Source of the DNA: Heliocidaris erythrogramma
Taxonomy: Eukaryota > Echinodermata > Echinoidea > Camarodonta > Echinometridae
Reading direction: 5' to 3'
NCBI GenBank assembly: GCA_025617745.1
Contig: CM046869.1
Coordinates: forward strand, 18,988,994-19,052,993
DNA: 64,000 nt
Shown here: one piece after another, positions 1-12,897 of the stretch
How the letters are laid out: each line of letters opens with the position of its first letter
Position numbering within the stretch: position 1 is the first letter of the stretch
Notes under the pieces: generated by a model
Databases searched by the model: none
What the model was told of the DNA's origin: nothing
What the model saw: the letters and a program-made list of their open reading frames with translations, nothing else
Made by a program: the position numbers and the translations under genes

Positions 1-3000
1 ATGTAGTCGGGCGCACTGTCGACATTGTAGAGGTCATATGTGGTTTGATCTGTGCTGGCATGTCTTTGACACTGACTGAGATGGTGTTGATACTCGAATC
101 CTTCTGAACTGCTGGCGTCTTAGTGTTGGTACTAGACTCAATTTGGTCTGGTGAAATTTGGGCTCCAGTTTCGGAAACTGGAGGAGAGAAAACTGGAGCT
201 GAGAACTGGACTGCTGGAACTTCTTGCTTGATAACTTGTTCGGTCTTTATCTCCACTGGCATATTCACTAGGGAAGCCTGGTCGTGTTGATTCAAAATCT
301 CAGTGTTTACAGAACTGCTGACAGTAGTACTCTCGTATTGTGTTTCACTTGTTGTATTTGTCGGGGCAACTGTTATAGTTGAATCCTCTGTAACGATTGG
401 TCTAGCCATCATGAATGCAATCGAGGTGTCAGACTTGATTTGAGAGGCACTGTCTGCCCTTATAGGAAGTGGTGAGGTATTACTGGCTCCATCTTTTACT
501 TCCATTACATCTGTATTTGCAGCGGCATCTGCGATGTTGGGAGATGGGTCTTCGATCTTAGCTTGTTGTGTGAAGTCTGTACCCTGAGCAATCGCATGGG
601 ATGCTGTGTCAAAAGTATTTGGGAGCACTGTCGACATCGTTGAGGTCATATCTGGTTTGATCTGTGCTGGCATGTCTTTGACACTGACTGAGATGGTGTT
701 AATACTCGAATCCCTTTGAACTGCTGGCTTCTTAGTGTTGGTACCAGACTCAATTTGGTCTGGTGAAATTTGGGCCCCAATTTCGGAAACTGTTGGTGAG
801 AAAACTGGAGCTGAGAACTGGACTGCTGGAACTTCCTGCTTGATGATTTTTTCGGTCTTCACCTCCATAGTTATATTCACCATAGAAGCCTGATCTTGGT
901 GTTCTACAGTGTCAGTGTTCACGAAACTATGCGCCCTCACAGGAAGTGGTGATGTATTACTAGCTCCATCTTTGACAGTGGTACTCTCATGTTGTGTTCC
1001 ACTTGTGGTATCTGTTAGGGGAACTGTTACAGTTGATTCCTCGGTAACAGTTGGTCTAGCCATCATGGACGCAATCGAGGTGTCAGTCCTGATTTGAGAG
1101 GCAGTGTGTGCCCTTGCAGGAAGTGGTGAGGTATTACTAGCTCCCTCCGATGTAGTAGGTTGTACTGTTGACATTTTTGAGGTCATGTTTGGTTTGACCT
1201 GTGCTGGTGTATCTTTGACCTTAACAGAGAAGGTGTTGCTGCTTGAATCTTTCTGAGTTGCTGCCAGCTTAGTGTTCGTGCTGGAGTCCATCTGTTCTGG
1301 GGAAATCTGGGCTTCAGAATTGGTAATTGGAGAAGAGAAAACGGGAGCTGAGAACTGAACTGCTGGAACTTCTTGCTGGATGATTTTTTCCATTCTCACC
1401 TCCATAGGTATATTCACCATTGAAGCCTGATCTTGGTGCTCTACAGTGTCAGTGTTCACGAAACTATGCGCAATAACAGGAAGTGGAGATGTATTACTAG
1501 CTCCGTCTTTAACAGTGGTACTCTCATATTGTGTTTCACTTGTGTTATTGCTTAGGGGGACTGTTACAGTTGAACCCTCGGTAACAGTTGGTCTAGCCAT
1601 CATGGACGCAATCGAGGTGTCAGTCCTGATTTGAGAGGCAGTGTGTGCCCTTACAGGAAGTGGTGAGGTATTACTAGCTCCCTCCGATGTAGTAGGTTGT
1701 ACTGTTGACATTTTTGAGGTCATGTTTGGTTTGATCTGTGCTGGCGTGTCTTTGACAGTGACAGAGAAGGTGTTGCTGCTAGAATCATTCTGAGTTGCTG
1801 GTAGCTTAGTGTTCGTGCTGGAGTCCATCTGTTCTGGGGAAATCTGGGCTTCTGAATCTGAATGTGGAGGAGAGAAAACGGGAGCTGAGAAATGTACTGC
1901 TGGAACTTCTTGCTTGATGATTTTCTCCGTCTTCACCTCCATAGGTATATTCACCATAGAAGCCTGATCTTGATGCTCCACGGTGTCAGTGTTCACAAAG
2001 CTATGAGCCCTCACAGGAAGTGGTGATGTATTACTAGCTCCATCTTTTATATCCGTAACATCAGTGTTTACAGTGGCATCTGCAATTTCGGCTTGGATTT
2101 TAGCTTGCTGAGTAAAGTCTGTACCCTGGGCAATGACGTGGGCTGCTTTTTCCGATGTTGTGGGTTGCACTGTTGACATCATTGAGGTCATATTTGGTTT
2201 GATCTGTGCTGATGTGTCTTTAACGATGGCTGATAATGTGTTGCTGCTTGAATCCTTTTGGTCTTGTGAAAGTTGGGTTCCACTATGCGCCCTTACAGGA
2301 AGTGGTGATGTGTTACTAGCTCCATCTTTTACTTCTGTAACATCTGTATTTTCAATGGCATCTGCCATTTGTCCTTGTATTTTAGCATACTGGCTGAAGT
2401 CTGTACCCTGAGCAATCGCATGGGCTGATGTTTCCGATGTAGTGGGTCGCACTGTTGACATTGTAGAAATCATGTTTGGTTTGATTTGTGCAGGTTTGTC
2501 TTTGACACTGACAGAGAAGGTGTTGCTGCCTGAATCTTTCTGAGTTGCTGGTAGCTTAGTGTTCGTGCTCGAGTTCACCTGCTCTGGGGAAATCTGGGCT
2601 TCAGAATCTGAATGTGGAGGAGAGAAAACGGGAGCTGAGAAATGTACTGCTGGAACTTCTTGCTTGATGATTTTCTCCGTCTTCACCTCCATAGGTATAT
2701 TCACCATAGAAGCCTGATCTTGATGCTCCACGGTGTCAGTGTTCACAAAGCTATGAGCCCTCACAGGAAGTGGTGATGTATTACTAGCTCCGTCTTTAAC
2801 AGTGGTACTCTCATATTGTGTTTCACTTGTGTTATTCCTTAGGGGAACTGTTACAGTTGAACCCTCGGTAACAGTTGGTCTAGCCATCATGGACGCAATC
2901 GAGGTGTCAGTCCTGATTTGAGAGGCAGTGTGTGCCCTTACAGGAAGTGGTGAGGTATTACTAGCTCCCTCCGATGTAATAGGTTGTACTGTTGACATTT

Positions 3001-6000
3001 TTGAGGTCATGTTTGGTTTGATCTGTGCTGGCGTGTCTTTGACAGTGACAGAGAAGGTGTTGCTGCCTGAATCTTTCTGAGTTGCTGGTAGCTTCGTGTT
3101 CGTGCTCGAGTTCACCTGCTCTGGGGAAATCTGGGCTTCAGAATCTGAATGTGGAGGAGAGAAAACGGGAGCTGAGAAATGTACTGCTGGAACTTCTTGC
3201 TTGATGATTTTCTCCGTCTTCACCTCCATAGGTATATTCACCATAGAAGCCTGATCTTGATGCTCCACGGTGTCAGTGTTCACAAAGCTATGAGCCCTCA
3301 CAGGAAGTGGTGATGTATTACTAGCTCCATCTTTTATATCCGTAACATCAGTGTTTACAGTGGCATCTGCAATTTCGGCTTGGATTTTAGCATGCTGGCT
3401 GAAGTCTGTACCCTGAGCAATCGCATGGGCTGCTGTTTCCGATGTAGTGGGGCGCACTGTTGACATTGTAGAAATCATGTTTGGTTTGATCTGTGCAGGT
3501 GCGTCTTTGACACTGACAGAGAAGGTGTTGCTGCTTGAATCTTTCTGAGTCGCTGGTAGCTTAGTGTTCGTGCTTGACTCTGTTTGTTGTGGTGAAATCT
3601 GGGCTTCAGAATCTGAATGCGGAGGAGAGAAAACGGGAGCTGAGAAATGTACTGCTGGAACTTCTTGCTTGATGATTTTCTCCGTCTTCACCTCCATAGG
3701 TATATTCACCATAGAAGCCTGATCTTGATGCTCCACGGTGTCAGTGTTCACAAAGCTATGAGCCCTCACAGGAAGTGGTGATGTATTACTAGCTCCATCT
3801 TTTATATCCGTAACATCAGTGTTTGCAGTGGCATCTGCAATTTCGGCTTGGATTTTAGCTTGCTGAGTAAAGTCTGTACCCTGGGCAATGACGTGGGCTG
3901 CTTTTTCCGATGTTGTGGGTTGCACTGTTGACATCATTGAGGTCATATTTGGTTTGATCTGTGCTGATGTGTCTTTAACGATGGCTGATAATGTGTTGCT
4001 GCTTGAATCCTTTTGGTCTTGTGAAAGTTGGGTTCCACTATGCGCCCTTACAGGAAGTGGTGATGTGTTACTAGCTCCATCTTTTACTTCTGTAACATCT
4101 GTATTTTCAATGGCATCTGCCATTTGTCCTTGTATTTTAGCATACTGGCTGAAGTCTGTACCCTGAGCAATCGCATGGGCTGATGTTTCCGATGTAGTGG
4201 GTCGCACTGTTGACATTGTAGAAATCATGTTTGGTTTGATTTGTGCAGGTTTGTCTTTGACACTGACAGAGAAGGTGTTGCTGCCTGAATCTTTCTGAGT
4301 TGCTGGTAGCTTAGTGTTCGTGCTCGAGTTCACCTGCTCTGGGGAAATCTGGGCTTCAGAATCTGAATGTGGAGGAGAGAAAACGGGAGCTGAGAAATGT
4401 ACTGCTGGAACTTCTTGCTTGATGATTTTCTCCGTCTTCACCTCCATAGGTATATTCACCATAGAAGCCTGATCTTGATGCTCCACGGTGTCAGTGTTCA
4501 CAAAGCTATGAGCCCTCACAGGAAATGGTGATGTATTACTAGCTCCGTCTTTAACAGTGGTACTCTCATATTGTGTTTCACTTGTGTTATTGCTTAGGGG
4601 AACTGTTACAGTTGAACCCTCGGTAACAGTTGGTCTAGCCATCATGGACGCAATCGAGGTGTCAGTCCTGATTTGAGAGGCAGTGTGTGCCCTTACAGGA
4701 AGTGGTGAGGTATTACTAGCTCCCTCCGATGTAGTAGGTTGTACTGTTGACATTTTTGAGGTCATGTTTGGTTTGATCTGTGCTGGCGTGTCTTTGACAG
4801 TGACAGAGAAGGTGTTGCTGCCTGAATCATTCTGAGTTGCTGGTAGCTTAGTGTTCGTGCTGGAGTCCATCTGTTCTGGGGAAATCTGGGCTTCTGAATC
4901 TGAATGTGGAGGAGAGAAAACGGGAGCTGAGAAATGTACTGCTGGAACTTCTTGCTTGATGATTTTCTCCGTCTTCACCTCCATAGGTATATTCACCATA
5001 GAAGCCTGATCTTGATGCTCCACGGTGTCAGTGTTCACAAAGCTATGAGCCCTCACAGGAAGTGGTGATGTATTACTAGCTCCATCTTTTATATCCGTAA
5101 CATCAGTGTTTACAGTGGCATCTGCAATTTCGGCTTGGATTTTAGCATGCTGGCTGAAGTCTGTACCCTGAGCAATCGCATGGGCTGCTGTTTCCGATGT
5201 AGTGGGGCGCACTGTTGACATTGTAGAAATCATGTTTGGTTTGATCTGTGCAGGTGCGTCTTTGACACTGACAGAGAAGGTGTTGCTGCTTGAATCTTTC
5301 TGAGTCGCTGGTAGCTTAGTGTTCGTGCTTGACTCTGTTTGTTGTGGTGAAATCTGGGCTTCAGAATCTGAATGCGGAGGCGAGAAAACGGGAGCTGAGA
5401 ACTGAACTGCTGGAATTTCTTGCTTGATGATTTTTTCCGTCTTCACTTCCATAGGTATATTTACCATCGATGCTTGGTCTTGATACTCCACGGTGTCAGT
5501 GTTCGCAAAACTATGTGCCCTCACTGGAAGCGGTGATGTATTACTAGCCCCATCTTTTACATCCGTAACAGCCGTGTTTGCAGTGGCAACTGCAATTTCA
5601 GCATGGATTTTAGCCTGCTGTGTGAAGTCTGTACCCTGAGCAATCGCATGTGCTGCTGTGTCTGATGTAGTTGGGAGCGCTGCCGACATCGTTGAGGTCA
5701 TATTTGGTTTGATCTGTGATGATGTGTCCTTTACGCTAGTTGGGAGCGTATTGCTGCTGGAATCTTTTTGAGATACTGATGACTGTGTGATAGTGCTAGA
5801 CTCTTTTTTTTCTGGTGAAATTTGGGCTCCAGTTTCGGCAACTGGAGGGGAGAAAACTGGAGCTGAAAACTGCACTGGAGGGACTTCTTGCTTGATAACC
5901 TGTTCGGTCTTTATTTCCACAGGCATGTATACAAGAGAGGCTTTGTCTACATGTTCCACAATAACTGTGTTTGCTGAACTACTGATAACTGAACTTTCAT

Positions 6001-6620
6001 ATTGTGTTTCCTTTGAAGGGTTCTTGATATTTGTAATGGTTGTTCCTTCTGTGACCGAGGGTTTGGCTGTCACTGTTGTAGATGTTGTCTCAATGGACAT
6101 TTGTGATTCGTTATCTGCTAACTTCGGAAGGGGAGAAGTATTACTCGATCCATCTTTCGCCTCGACAATGGATGTAATCGTAGCCCCAAAGGCAACATCT
6201 GGTTTCACCAAGACATTTGCAACAGATGTAGGTGTAGCAATTTGAGAACCAATATTTGCCCTGGCAGGTAAGGGGGATGTATTACTGGCTCCATCACTAG
6301 TATCTGGGGGAGTTGTGTTTGAACTACCGTCAACAGTATCTGCCGGCAAATCCTCTATCTTGACTTGTTGTGCAAAGTCTTGTCCACCTATGAACACACC
6401 AACAGCAGCATTTTCCGTCTCTGGATGTATTGTAGACATGGTGGTACTCATGGCTGGTTGGATTTGGGCTATTGAGTTTGTGACCACAACCAGTTTAGTA
6501 TTGCAGCTCGAATCTTTCTGGTCTGGTGTAACTTGCGACTGGGCATCAGTGAGTGGAGGGGAAAACACAGGAGCAGAAAACTGAACCGATGAAACCTCTT
6601 GCTTTATAATCTTCTCAGTT
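1..6620 (-). repeat. Coding tandem array of Ser/Thr/Asn-rich modules (FSAPVFSPP and DGSSNTSPLP signatures)
   Basis: The motif FSAPVFSPP (or a close variant) is encoded at about 185, 791, 1333, 1871, 2623, 3162, 3626, 4377, 4916, 5382, 5848 and 6560, twelve times. Between copies run modules such as KDGASNTSPLPVRAH, EVKTEKIIKQE, DSSSNTFSVSVKD and AQGTDFTQQAKI. A finer period of about ten residues with the pattern D-x-S-S-x-N-T is visible. Spacings seen (537 and 1,755 bp) are multiples of three, so repeat turnover has kept the frame. Confidence 0.85.
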
Positions 6621-9600
6621 TGAACAGGAGCAGGCATGCTAACATATGATTGTTGATCACGTTGTTCAATCTTATCAGTGTTCACTGATGAAGATACGGC
6701 AGATTTCTCATGTTGAGTAATTCCATCAGTTGAGTTAGGAACAGCCATTACTGAGGAAGCAGTGCTCTTTGGTGTGAACTGGGAGGAAGTATTCTTCCTC
6801 TCTGGTGCAGGAGATGTATTCACTGCTGTGATCTTGATGTTGGGTGAAACTGTGTTGATAGCTGTCATTTTTATTTGGGCGTGCTCTGTATTTATGGATG
6901 CATCAGCGACAGGATTTGTAATATTGACCTGTTCTCCAATTGACGCGGTTGAAGGAATTATCTTTATGTCAGCTGAACTAGACATACTTCTGACTTCCAC
7001 TAGAGATGTATTTGTGGAAAGTTCCTGGACGGTTGCACTTGTCTGTGTCTTTCCTATCGCAACCTCCACACGTGATGTTGACGTCGATGTAGTCCCCATG
7101 TCGGGAAAAGCTGTTGCTGCTTGTGATGACAACTCAGGCATGATTTGCAAGCCGGTATTTGAGGATGTAGGTAAGTTGTCTGTGTTCACAGAAACACTGA
7201 CTACTTCTACTTCGGGCTCAGGAAATGTTGGTGCCATCAGAACAGGCTGAACAACTTGCGGTTGCACAACCTCTTCTTTTGGTTGTGGTATATCTGCTTC
7301 ACTGATTTTATCCGACATCCTTATGATATCTGTGTTTGAAACATTGTCTCTCACATCTTGCGTAACCTGTGTAAGCTGAGAAGTCGTTTCAGCTGGTTTG
7401 ACTGGAACCGTATTTGAACCAGTATTTGCCAAACTCGGCATTGCCTGCGTCGGCTTGGCAGTCAGCTGAGCACGTGAAATCTGTGTCGCATGTGCTGAAT
7501 AAACAGGGTTAACTTGTAAACCAGCATCTCTTGGAATCGTTGGGTCAGTTGACGTATGCTTGTCAAGAACCGATGTACTCATCTGATGAGTAAAGTCGTC
7601 AACAGGACTATGATACTGCAATGAAAATTGCTTCATAGTTGCCGTCCAAGTTGTAGTTTGCTTTTCAGCAGAATGAACAAGCGTTTCTGTGATCTTGTTA
7701 GATTTATCCACACCATCAGTGGATGTACTGGCATTGGTTGTTTCGGTTATCTTTGGAGGCTCACTCCAGGACATGTTGAATTGAGTCTCTTCAGGCGTTA
7801 CAACCTCTGTCATAATTTCCGGTTCAGCCGCTGCTTGTGTTGAAATGTCATGACTTTCAGTTATTGCCAATGCTCCGGATGTTTTCGTGGAAAATATTGA
7901 TTGTGTTGATGAATCTTGTACTTTAGGGCGGACGATGGACAACTGAGTACTGCTATTAGCGACTTTTACTGGGTTGTACTGGGTGCTGTCATTGTCTCCC
8001 ATCGGAGTCATCTGTTGTTGTTGACTGCGTAGATTAGGTCTTATTTCACTAGACACATCCTCTGTTTGGGGAACAAGTAAGTCACACTGAGAAGATTGTT
8101 GATTAACCTTTGGCTTCTTTTTCAGTTGTTCCAAATAATAATTCACAACCTGTTTCTTGGATGATAGGTCGACAGTTATACTTGCGTCCTTCTTCTGCAC
8201 CGCATCCGTTGATGTCTGTCTGTCCATTAGTTTTGTGGATATTTGAAAGTCTTTTGTCGCAGTGGCTGGTCTTGGGGCAGATGTAGATGTTGATGCCTGC
8301 TCGAAACTAACCTGTGCGCCTGAGGACTGTGTTTCAGCGGTGATCTGGAAGGTAGAATCTCTCATATCAATTCCTGTGGTAGAGGTGCTATCATCCTTAG
8401 TTTTCACATCAGGTTTTTTTATTTCTGCCTCAACTGCCACGTCTTCAGTTAAAACTGTGTCTGTATTTGATAATGAATTCATTGTGTCCTTTTTCATGGT
8501 AACTTGCACGGGCGTAGATGACATCTTTGTCTTTTCAATAGATGTGCTATGCGTTTCATAAACCGGTGATACTTGTACTCCAGCAAATCCACGGCTTTCC
8601 TCTATGGTCGCAGTTCCTTTCTCGAGGACCGAAACTGAAGTCTGTTGACTTGATGATATACTTTTTGTTAGTGGGGTATCAAATTGGGTAGTAAAACTTC
8701 GAAGGGATATCTTCCATGCTGGGACCTCTTTTTCTTCCAAAGCAGGTGCAACCCCCAGTGATTGATCTTTTGTCTGTGGTGCATCTGGTGTATCTGTTGA
8801 GGCATCTCTTGTGTCTGGTTTGACTTCTTGGAAATTCATCTGAACATTTGGCGCTTCGACAATAATTGCTGGCTCAGGAATGATTTCCAGCATGGGTATT
8901 GTCTGAGTATTTGATTCAGAGCTCCGAAGTTCTGTTTGCGCCGTACTGTCTTTGAGATGCTTGATGTCTGTGACCTGCACAATTGAGTCACCGGTTGTTT
9001 GCCCGAACTGAAATTGCTTTTCTCGTACGTCGGGGCGTATTTGATGTGATGTGTCTCTTACGCTAACCCCGTCCTCTACAGCAAGGCTTGTTTTTACGCT
9101 TATTTCTGGTTTTACTTGGATAGCTGTATTAGTCTTTTCCAGTTCCATCTCAACAGCAACATCTTGCACACTAGGTGTCTCTATTGCTTTCTGTGAAGTT
9201 GAGTCTCTCGTAGTAATCAAAGTGGATTGGGTTGATACTGTTTTCATGATTTTGTCAATTTGGGAAGAGCTGTCACTTGTTTTCGTGGTCACCTCAGTTG
9301 AACTCTCTGTAACTTTTGGCTGGACCATAGTCTCCGTGTTGTTCCGTCTTACAACTGTAGGTGAGGATGTGCTATCAGTCATTTCAGGCTTTACTTGAAC
9401 GTTCGAATTTGTTCGGTCTACTTCAGGTATTGCATGTTCATAAGAAACTACAGTAGGGGCAATGGGTTCATCAAGGAACAGAGCTGGGATTTCCTCTTCT
9501 GTTTGTGATTCTTGTTGAGAAACCTTGGGTGTCTTCACGCGCCGAGTAAGCTTTCGCTCTGTTTCCTCTTCAATTTTCATCATGAGTTCTGGCCACGACT

Positions 9601-11941
9601 TGTCTGACTGTGTGAATCTTTCGGTAATGATCGGAGTATGATACTGGGTGAAGCTATCTGTTAACCGTTTCTTCTCTTCTCTTGGTGCCTTCAGTGTCAA
9701 AACTCCAAGTGACTGAACAGTTTGTGCGTAATCAGGTTCGTCCTCCTGTGCTGCGATGTGAGCTTCCAGTTCCCGAATGGTTTTCCTATACTCACTCTCA
9801 AGTTCTAGCTTTAAGCCTCTTAGGAGATCTCGCCAAGATCTTTCAGGCTGAGTAAAGCTGTGGGATACGTCAACTTCCTCGGATTGGGTAGATGTTTCTG
9901 TTTTCTGACCAATGGATGGTGCCCTTAATTTGATAACTCCAATTGAAGTGGGTTCAGCGGGCTTCAGCTTCTGCTTTGTAGATGTTTTCTTGAAGGATAT
10001 GATTGCGTTTTCTTCGATTCTACTCAGGATTCGATCCCATGGTGTTCTAGGTTGAGTACCTTGTTCAACCATTCTTGGCCGTGGGACAGAACTGACTTGT
10101 GGTTGCTCTTCCGCTTTCAGTTTGAATATCCCTATCATTGGTGGCTTGTCATCTTTGGGTTTTTTCTTTTGAGAAATCTTCTTAAACTCCTCGACTGCTG
10201 TCTCCTGTATGGTACTGACGACTGTTTTCCAGTCATTTTCAGGCCTCGTGCCCTTTTCGGATGTCGACTTGGTATTCTGCTTCCTCACAATGTTTTCAAC
10301 TTCTTCTTGCACTATTCTGACCAATAACGGCCATGTTAGTTCAGGTTCAGTACTAGCGTCACCTGTTTCCTTTCTTTCTGGCTCCTTTTTGGTCTTAGTT
10401 TTCTTCCGGATGACTTCCTCTACTTCAGTCTGCACCATCCTCACCATTTGCCCCCATGATAACTCTGGCTCTGTTGTTTGATCGTTTTTAAGTCTAGGTC
10501 TATCCTCAGCACCAATCAGCTTAAACACAGCAAGGGGTATCTTTTCAGGCTTTTGACCAGTCGTTGCGGTTACTTCAGTTTCCTTTACTTGTTTTAAGAC
10601 TTCTTGTTGAACGAGATGAATGATTTCAGGCCAATCCATTTCAGGTTGTATGCCTTTGTCATTTCTGTCAACTGTAGGCTCCGTCTTTTGTACGTGTTGT
10701 TTTTTAACCATCTCTTCTGTCTCTTCTTTGATGATTTTGACCATATGCGGCCATGACAGTTCTGGCTGCGTCGCACTATCAAACATAGGTGGTTTAGGTC
10801 TTGATTTAAGCTGAATGGATCCAAGATTGCTAGGCGTCTTCTGCTTTAGTGATTGCTTCCTTTCGACTATCTCCTCTGTTTCACTCTGTATCATCCTGAG
10901 TACTTGGTTCCATGAGAGGTCTGGAGTGGTTCCCGTAGTTTTGGTGGCAGGTGTTGGTTGGTGAGGAGCTTGCAATTTTACAATACTGACCGTACGAGGT
11001 TCAGATCGCTCTGGCCTTTGTTGTGTTTTTCGGATGACCGATGATTCTATTTCTTCTTCCAGTTGAGTAACAAGATGTTGCCAAGGCCGGTCTGGACTTG
11101 TACCCTTAGAAACAGCAGATACTCTCGGTGTCTTTTCTTTTGTTGATTTCAACTTGAAGACTCCAAGAAGCGGAGCCTTCTTGCTTGGGGCTCTGGATGT
11201 CATTGTCCGTTCTTCCTCAACAAGGTCTCTTACGGTGTGGATCAACTGGGGCCAGGTGATAGCAGGTTCAGTATAATTATCAATCATCCTTGGCCTTTTC
11301 GTGGATTGTGTTCTTTGTGTCTTCTGGATGTCAGTTTCATCCCATGATTCATGTCTCATCAGTGAGGACCGGTTAGAGGGTTCGACGTAGCGATTCAGCT
11401 CATTCCAAAGTGGTTGTTTGAGAGAATCGGGACGAACCAACTTTATAACTCCAATCGTCGGGAAGTTTCCTGTCTGTCTATCAGGAGATGGACTTCGTGA
11501 ACGTCGTTTTTGTGAAGTTGATGATGAAGTGAATGTTTCTCTCTCATCGAAAGGTCTTCGAACGCTGGGCATTCCGAGTCGACGTGAAGTTTCGAGATGT
11601 TCGACATCTTCACCGGCCCAACTTACACGTCTTTCCAACGTCTGCGGACGTCTTTGGTCGGGGACAAGTTTAATGACTCCGATAGTTGGTATACCTCCAG
11701 ATTTCGGTTGGTTAGGACGTCCTGATGTGGTACTGTAGAACTGCTCTTCCTCGTCCAGAAACTCTTGTGCATATTGATAGATAGAGCCAGGGTGACGATT
11801 AGAGGGATGGCGGCCGACTTGCGGCGTGGAATCCCCGACGCTGATTCCACTGCTCGAGTCATCACCTCCAGGGGAAGTTCTGGTACCATCTCGTGATATC
11901 AGGCGAATTACACCGATGGTGGGGATGTCTGTCTCGTCATT
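1..11941 (-). CDS. Giant repeat-bearing exon 3 of a transmembrane protein gene (partial, continues past base 1)
   Basis: Not a protein I recognise. The exon starts after the acceptor CTTTTCAG (11942-11949) with AAT GAC GAG and stays in one open frame to the window edge, about 3,980 codons; I checked many stretches and saw no stop. It joins exon 2 in phase 0. The first part (11941 to about 9550) repeats a hydrophobic 'PTIGVIKL'-like motif and a Trp motif of the type 'QPELSW' followed by an acidic amphipathic stretch. The middle (about 9.5-6.6 kb) is rich in 'DSSTQ/DSTSQ'-like signatures. The last part is a tandem array with 'DGASNTSPLPVRAH' and 'PVQFSAPVFSPP'. No catalytic domain or membrane segment is visible, so as part of this gene it should be cytoplasmic. 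The many short plus-strand ORFs over it are shadows. The function is unknown; a scaffold or structural role is only a guess from the low-complexity repeats. Confidence 0.85.
1861..5370 (-). repeat. Near-identical 1,755-bp in-frame tandem duplication inside exon 3
   Basis: Bases 1861-3615 match 3616-5370 at an offset of 1,755 bp with only scattered differences, and identity fades just outside. For example, 2133-2411 equals 3888-4166. The unit is 585 codons and itself contains about four of the smaller modules, so this is a recent higher-order duplication. Collapse or expansion in assembly is possible here. Confidence 0.85.
9550..11941 (-). repeat. Tandem protein module array: IGVIKL motif plus Trp helix motif
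   Basis: Translating exon 3 shows about ten related hydrophobic motifs (PTIGVIRL, PTIGVIKL twice, LLGVFKL, VSIVKL, LGSIQL, LAVFKL, MIGIFKL, SIGVIKL, LGVLTL). They are interleaved with about eleven Trp motifs: ITWPQL, RPWQHL, LSWNQV, LSWPHM, MDWPEI, LSWGQM, LTWPLL, NDWKTV, TPWDRI, RSWRDL and KSWPEL. Each Trp motif is preceded by something like 'T-Q-P-E' and followed by an amphipathic acidic stretch such as VRMVQTEVEEV. Spacing is roughly 40-80 residues. The exon 1/exon 2 junction carries one more IGIIKL copy. Confidence 0.8.
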
Positions 11942-12616
11942 CTGAAAAGAGTAGAGAAAGGAATATGCATCAGTGTGCTGAATCTATTGAAACTGAGGTG
12001 CAAAATTCATTAAGCATTACTTGATTTCAGTCACTGTAAACATCATCTCAGCTATTTTAGTTGAAAAGTACAAGGGCATAACAATTCAATCTATTGGTTA
12101 TATAAATGCAAGTGTTTTACATGCCGATGTCATTCAGATTGATTTACATGCTCATTTGATTGAATACTGGTAAGTTACCAATCAACATATCGACATCAAA
12201 ATTTTATTTAAGATGACTTTCTTAGTTGTATGTATTTGCATAGGAATCTTTGTTATACATTGAATATACTGAATATGTAATAGAAAATCATAATTTCTTT
12301 ATGATTCATAATCGTGTATCACTTTGACTTCAAATTAAGGCTTTTGAAATGTGCTTATGTGTTGGCAGCTGGTATTATTTTAAATCTTAGTCAATTCTGA
12401 ATACAAATATTAAGCTATTGCTAGTCTGAGGGAAGCAAATGCCAGCAAAAAAAACCAAGTTATTCGTTCTTGCTAACAACTGCTTGGTTGAAATGTCTAA
12501 AGATTAATCTAAAAGCCTAGTGAAAGCAATAGCTAGGCCTTTACTAGTTTTTTGGATACGGCCCAAATGTCTCTCTTTAGTATTATACTTCTTTCATTCG
12601 ATGTCATGTTACTCAC
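11942..12616 (-). other. Intron 2 of the giant gene
   Basis: This 675-bp phase-0 intron runs from GTGAGT to TTTTCAG on the minus strand. It is AT-rich and I see no gene or recognisable element in it. Confidence 0.8.
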
Positions 12617-12897
12617 GCCAAAGACTGGTGATCTACGATCTGGTGAGCGCCCTCGAGGTGATCGTCGAACTGGCGAAGACGACCGTGATCGTCGAACAGG
12701 TGATGATGATCTCGATCTTCGAGGTCGACGTGACGTCTCCGAGTACGTTGTTCTTTCCGTGAAAGACGATGTCCTTTCTCGAGGAAGGCTAGACGATCGA
12801 ACTTGGTGCACCTCTTCGTCCGTGCTCCATGAATACCGATTGGTGCTTCGCCGTCTCTGCCCTCTGAATGAATCTGGTCTCATGAGCTTGATGATGC
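12617..12897 (-). CDS. Exon 2 of the giant transmembrane protein gene (Arg/Ser-rich)
   Basis: The exon is 281 nt. On the minus strand it is bounded by an acceptor ending CAG at 12898-12900 and a donor GTGAGT at 12611-12616. The first two bases complete a Gly codon begun in exon 1, so the junction reads PTIG-IIKLMRPDSF and rebuilds the motif that recurs as PTIGVIKLVRPDSL in exon 3. The peptide then becomes basic and Ser-rich, with RSRSSSPVRR repeated twice and ending SPVFG in phase 0. RS-type dipeptides resemble phosphorylated RS segments, but there is no RNA-binding domain, so no splicing-factor role is claimed. Both splice sites and both phases fit the neighbouring exons, which is strong support. 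Confidence 0.85.

Noticed and set aside
909-9398. Numerous short plus-strand ORFs (for example 909-1097, 2133-2411, 5787-6245, 6762-7250, 8262-8561)
   Set aside because: They lie antisense to the long minus-strand open frame, most begin at non-ATG codons, and their similarity to each other merely mirrors the coding repeats.
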